From NCBI RefSeq assembly GCF_014841115.1, contig NZ_JACYTP010000013.1, positions 1 to 64,000 of the forward strand: 64,000 bases of DNA, in the 5' to 3' direction. The position numbers and the translations under genes are program-made. Below the pieces are notes generated by a model. That model ran no database searches. It worked only from the letters and a program-made list of their open reading frames with translations, and was not told the origin of the DNA. Every line of letters starts with the position of its first letter. Position 1 is the first letter of the stretch. Below, in pieces: positions 61,286-64,000 of this stretch. The DNA is from Photobacterium arenosum. Its GTDB lineage: Bacteria; Pseudomonadota; Gammaproteobacteria; Enterobacterales; Vibrionaceae.

Positions 61286-61462
61286 CTACCTTGCATCTTT
61301 ATCAGTGCATTCCTCTACTGAACTCTCGCAAGGCCTTAGTGCTTCCTCTGCCTTATTGTCAGATTTGTATGTAATTGTTCTCCATACGAATGCCGCAATC
61401 AGAACAGCAAGTAGGAGCAGAATTTGGATCAACCGAGCTTTCGTTAGTTTCTGTGCGGCCAT
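61286..61462 (-). CDS. Small membrane-anchored protein, 58 aa, possibly truncated
   Basis: The product begins MAAQKLTKARLIQILLLLAV, has one membrane helix (about 11-28) and a short tail with two Cys (RPCESSVEECTDKDAR). It stops at TAG, but the same frame stays open for about 49 more codons with protein-like content, so the full-length ancestor may have been about 110 residues. It lies upstream of and divergent from ccoN. The Shine-Dalgarno is weak. Function is unknown. Confidence 0.4.
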   Translation of the reverse strand: MAAQKLTKARLIQILLLLAVLIAAFVWRTITYKSDNKAEEALRPCESSVEECTDKDAR

Positions 61463-61736
61463 GATTGTATACATTTCCCATGTTACATAGTTCAAACTTT
61501 TTGCATAAAAATAGTGAGCCGCGGCATGAGCCCACCCTTCACACTGTCAATCATTTCTTATCTCAAGTATCATGCGTGCTGAAAATGCCACTTTTACAAC
61601 AAAATAGCAATTTCCGTGTCGAATTGTTTATAAAAACAACACAGGATTTGTCTAAGCTTTGGGTGGCATTGCGAAATGAAGTTGTTCGCAAAGAAAACAA
61701 GAGTGTAGTTGAAATTTTTTAGTGGAAGCATGCAAC

Positions 61737-63164
61737 ATGAGCCAAGAAAAGCAGCTTGATCAAAACTACAACTATACGGTCGTTCGGCAATTCACCCTAG
61801 CTACCATACTGTGGGGTATTGTTGGAATGAGCGTTGGTGTATTTATTGCCGCTCAGTTGGTTTGGCCGGCGCTTAACTTTGACACCCCTTGGTTGACATA
61901 CAGCCGTCTGCGTCCGCTGCATACTAATGCAGTTATCTTCGCCTTCGGTACCAGTGCACTGTTCGCGACATCTTATTATGTCGTTCAGCGTACCTGTCAA
62001 ACCACGTTGTTTGGTGGCAAGTTAGCGTCGTTCACCTTCTGGGGCTGGCAAGCCGTGATTCTATCAGCAGTTATTACGCTGCCGATGGGTTATACATCCA
62101 GCAAAGAATACGCTGAACTGGAATGGCCAATCGATATACTGATTGCCGTTGTCTGGGTCTCCTATGCTGTCGTGTTCTTCGGAACGATGATTAAACGAAA
62201 GACCTCCCACATTTATGTGGCAAACTGGTTCTTCGGTGCATTCATTTTGACGGTAGCCGTTCTTCACATTGTGAACAGCATGGCGATTCCGGTCTCAATG
62301 ACGAAGTCGTATTCTGTTTACTCTGGTGCAGTCGATGCCATGGTTCAGTGGTGGTATGGGCACAATGCCGTAGGTTTCCTTCTTACTGCTGGCTTCCTGG
62401 GTATGATGTACTACTTCGTCCCGAAACAAGCCGGTCGTCCTGTTTATTCCTACCGTTTGTCTATCGTGCACTTCTGGGCACTGATTTCTCTGTACATCTG
62501 GGCTGGCCCGCACCACCTGCACTACACCGCATTGCCTGACTGGACTCAGTCACTGGGCATGGTGATGTCTCTGGTACTGTTTGCGCCATCCTGGGGTGGC
62601 ATGATCAACGGTATCATGACGCTGTCCGGTGCCTGGCATAAACTGCGCTATGACCCTATTCTGCGCTTCCTGGTAGTGTCACTGTCGTTCTACGGCATGT
62701 CTACTTTCGAAGGCCCGATGATGGCGATTAAGACAGTCAATGCCCTGTCTCACTATACCGATTGGACAATCGGCCACGTTCACTCAGGTGCGTTAGGCTG
62801 GGTTGCCATGGTTTCTATCGGTTCGGTATATCACCTGATTCCAAAACTGTTCGGCCAAGAGCGTATGTACTCTATCAAACTGGTAAACGTGCATTTCTGG
62901 CTGGCTACTATTGGTACGGTTCTGTACATCGTAGCTATGTGGATTTCTGGTGTGATGCAAGGTCTGATGTGGCGCGCGGTGAATACCGACGGTACCCTGA
63001 CCTACAGCTTTGTTGAAGCTCTGCAAGCGTCTTATCCGTTCTACTTCGTGCGTTTCTGTGGTGGTCTTATCTTCGTAACCGGCATGTTCCTGATGGCTTA
63101 CAACGCTTACAGAACTATTGCCGCACCGAAAGACAGCTTGAAAGCCATAGAGCAACCAGCATAA
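61737..63164 (+). CDS. ccoN: cbb3-type cytochrome c oxidase subunit I
   Basis: A 475-residue, twelve-helix heme-copper oxidase subunit that binds heme b and the heme b3-CuB centre where oxygen is reduced. Typical segments are [45 protein letters not shown] and [14 protein letters not shown], containing the His ligands. The ATG at 61737 ([13 protein letters not shown]) is chosen; GGAAG lies upstream. It heads the ccoNOQP operon for high-affinity respiration under low oxygen. I could not find a clear FNR box in the 270 bases upstream. Confidence 0.96.
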   Translation: MSQEKQLDQNYNYTVVRQFTLATILWGIVGMSVGVFIAAQLVWPALNFDTPWLTYSRLRPLHTNAVIFAFGTSALFATSYYVVQRTCQTTLFGGKLASFTFWGWQAVILSAVITLPMGYTSSKEYAELEWPIDILIAVVWVSYAVVFFGTMIKRKTSHIYVANWFFGAFILTVAVLHIVNSMAIPVSMTKSYSVYSGAVDAMVQWWYGHNAVGFLLTAGFLGMMYYFVPKQAGRPVYSYRLSIVHFWALISLYIWAGPHHLHYTALPDWTQSLGMVMSLVLFAPSWGGMINGIMTLSGAWHKLRYDPILRFLVVSLSFYGMSTFEGPMMAIKTVNALSHYTDWTIGHVHSGALGWVAMVSIGSVYHLIPKLFGQERMYSIKLVNVHFWLATIGTVLYIVAMWISGVMQGLMWRAVNTDGTLTYSFVEALQASYPFYFVRFCGGLIFVTGMFLMAYNAYRTIAAPKDSLKAIEQPA

Positions 63165-63176
63165 GGAGTAAAACTG

Positions 63177-63785
63177 ATGAGCTTTCGTCACGAACTTGTT
63201 GAAAAAAATGTTGGTTTGCTGGCCATCCTGATTGTGATTGCAATCAGTTTGGGTGCGCTGGTAGAAATCACGCCGCTGATTTATCAGGAACAAACGACTG
63301 AGCCTGTAGAAAACCTGCGCCCTTACACTGCTCTGGAAATGGAAGGCCGTGACATTTATATCCGCGAAGGGTGTAACGTTTGCCACAGCCAGATGATTCG
63401 TCCATTCCGTTCAGAAACTGAACGTTATGGCCATTATTCTGTTGCAGGTGAAAGTGTTTGGGAGCATCCATTCCTGTGGGGCTCTAAGCGTACAGGTCCG
63501 GATCTGGCTCGTGTAGGCGGCCGTTATTCCGATGAATGGCACCGTGTACACTTGCGTAACCCCCGCGATGTAGTACCAGAATCTAACATGCCCGGTTTCC
63601 CTTGGTTGGAAGAAAATGTACTGGATGGCGAAATAACCTCTAAAAAACTTGCCTTATTCCGCGATAAGTTCGGTGTACCTTACACTGACGAACAAGTTGC
63701 GAAAGCAGGTGATGATGTGAAAGGCAAGACTGAAATGGACGCACTTATTGCTTACCTTCAGTCTCTAGGTCACGCGATGAAATAA
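63177..63785 (+). CDS. ccoO: cbb3-type cytochrome c oxidase subunit II
   Basis: A 202-residue membrane-anchored mono-heme cytochrome c. One N-terminal helix ([18 protein letters not shown]) anchors it to the inner membrane; the periplasmic domain carries the heme site CNVCH and a Met ligand region. AAGGAG precedes the ATG, 12 bases after ccoN. It passes electrons to the CcoN centre. Confidence 0.96.
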   Translation: MSFRHELVEKNVGLLAILIVIAISLGALVEITPLIYQEQTTEPVENLRPYTALEMEGRDIYIREGCNVCHSQMIRPFRSETERYGHYSVAGESVWEHPFLWGSKRTGPDLARVGGRYSDEWHRVHLRNPRDVVPESNMPGFPWLEENVLDGEITSKKLALFRDKFGVPYTDEQVAKAGDDVKGKTEMDALIAYLQSLGHAMK

Positions 63786-63794
63786 GGAGGCACC

Positions 63795-63971
63795 ATGGAT
63801 ATCGGAACCATTCATAGTATCTGGACTGTGATTCTGTTCGGTAGCTTTATTGGTATTGTCCTTTGGGCCTACAGTAAACGCCGTAAATCCCAATTCGACG
63901 AAGCTGCTAATTTGATATTTGCAGACGAGGAGAAGGATGTGGCCACGCGTGAAAAAGACAGGAGCAAATAA
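63795..63971 (+). CDS. ccoQ: cbb3-type oxidase small subunit CcoQ
   Basis: A 58-residue protein: MDIGTIHSIWTVILFGSF begins a single membrane helix that ends near VLWAYSKRRKSQF; the tail is charged. AAGGAGG lies 6 bases before the ATG. Size, position between ccoO and ccoP, and the YSKRRK end identify CcoQ, which stabilises the oxidase complex. Confidence 0.92.
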   Translation: MDIGTIHSIWTVILFGSFIGIVLWAYSKRRKSQFDEAANLIFADEEKDVATREKDRSK

Positions 63972-63973
63972 GA

Positions 63974-64000
63974 ATGTCGACGTTTTGGAGTGTATGGATC
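63974..64000 (+). CDS. ccoP: cbb3-type oxidase subunit III, 5' end only
   Basis: The ATG lies two bases after the ccoQ stop. The visible nine codons read MSTFWSVWI, the usual N-terminus of vibrio CcoP, the di-heme cytochrome c subunit. The remainder is beyond the window edge. Confidence 0.85.

Noticed and set aside
61465-61722. 85-codon plus-strand frame just before ccoN
   Set aside because: Lies in the ccoN promoter/leader region, no Shine-Dalgarno, no family resemblance.
1-64000. CRISPR arrays, tRNA or rRNA genes
   Set aside because: I saw no regularly spaced repeats, cas genes, tRNA-like cloverleaf ends or rRNA sequence.

Overview
The window comes from the replication-terminus region of the main chromosome of a Vibrionaceae-type gammaproteobacterium. 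Photobacterium, Vibrio or a close relative would fit; I cannot fix the genus. The evidence is the gene order pncB, pepN, NAD-glutamate dehydrogenase, pyrD, zapC, rlmKL, uup, rmf, fabA, lonH, matP, then a Zot-type filamentous prophage, then FIST/sensor kinase and ccoNOQP. There are also seven exact matS sites (GTGACRNYGTCAC) and a full chromosomal dif site at 56600-56627.

Layout. Positions 1 to about 5200 are the end of an incomplete prophage that continues to the left. It has a leftward operon (PrtN/Cox-like regulator, small protein, HUH replication initiator, three small proteins of which one has a zinc-ribbon-like Cys pattern and a membrane anchor), a divergent CI/LexA-type repressor, and a pair of small membrane proteins behind the repressor. 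Positions 5656-7445 hold a bacterial tyrosinase and a small companion. From 7827 to 45492 the content is ordinary chromosome: two cold-shock genes, tmaR, azoR, letA-letB-rsmF, an ABC exporter, msrC-proQ-prc, pncB, pepN, the 1609-residue glutamate dehydrogenase, pyrD, zapC, rlmKL, a glutaredoxin-like gene, uup, a DUF3466 protein with a GlyGly-CTERM-like tail, rmf, fabA, lonH, matP and a lone receiver protein.

Positions 46314-56627 are an integrase-free block bounded by two dif-like sites, as expected for elements that use the host XerC/XerD recombinases. The left part has a DUF3653 regulator, two unknown small genes, a decayed DUF3653 copy and a TacA/TacT-like toxin-antitoxin pair. The right part is a complete-looking filamentous phage: repressor, RstA-like initiator, ssDNA-binding protein, DnaQ-like exonuclease, coat proteins including two very small genes at 53274-53497, pIII-like adhesin, pVI, Zot, and a hairpin-rich intergenic region. 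The last codons of the phage repressor are the dif sequence itself. An ISNCY-type transposase remnant lies just outside the left site.

From 56851 to the end the genes are a hybrid sensor kinase overlapping a FIST-domain gene, an SDR-fold protein without the usual catalytic residues, a small unknown membrane protein, and the cbb3 oxidase operon ccoN-ccoO-ccoQ-ccoP, the last cut by the window edge. The setting resembles the Vibrio cholerae chromosome 1 locus where CTX phage integrates. MatP and its sites, dif, candidate FtsK-orienting KOPS motifs and the Xer-dependent phage form one connected theme: terminus organisation and its use by a mobile element.
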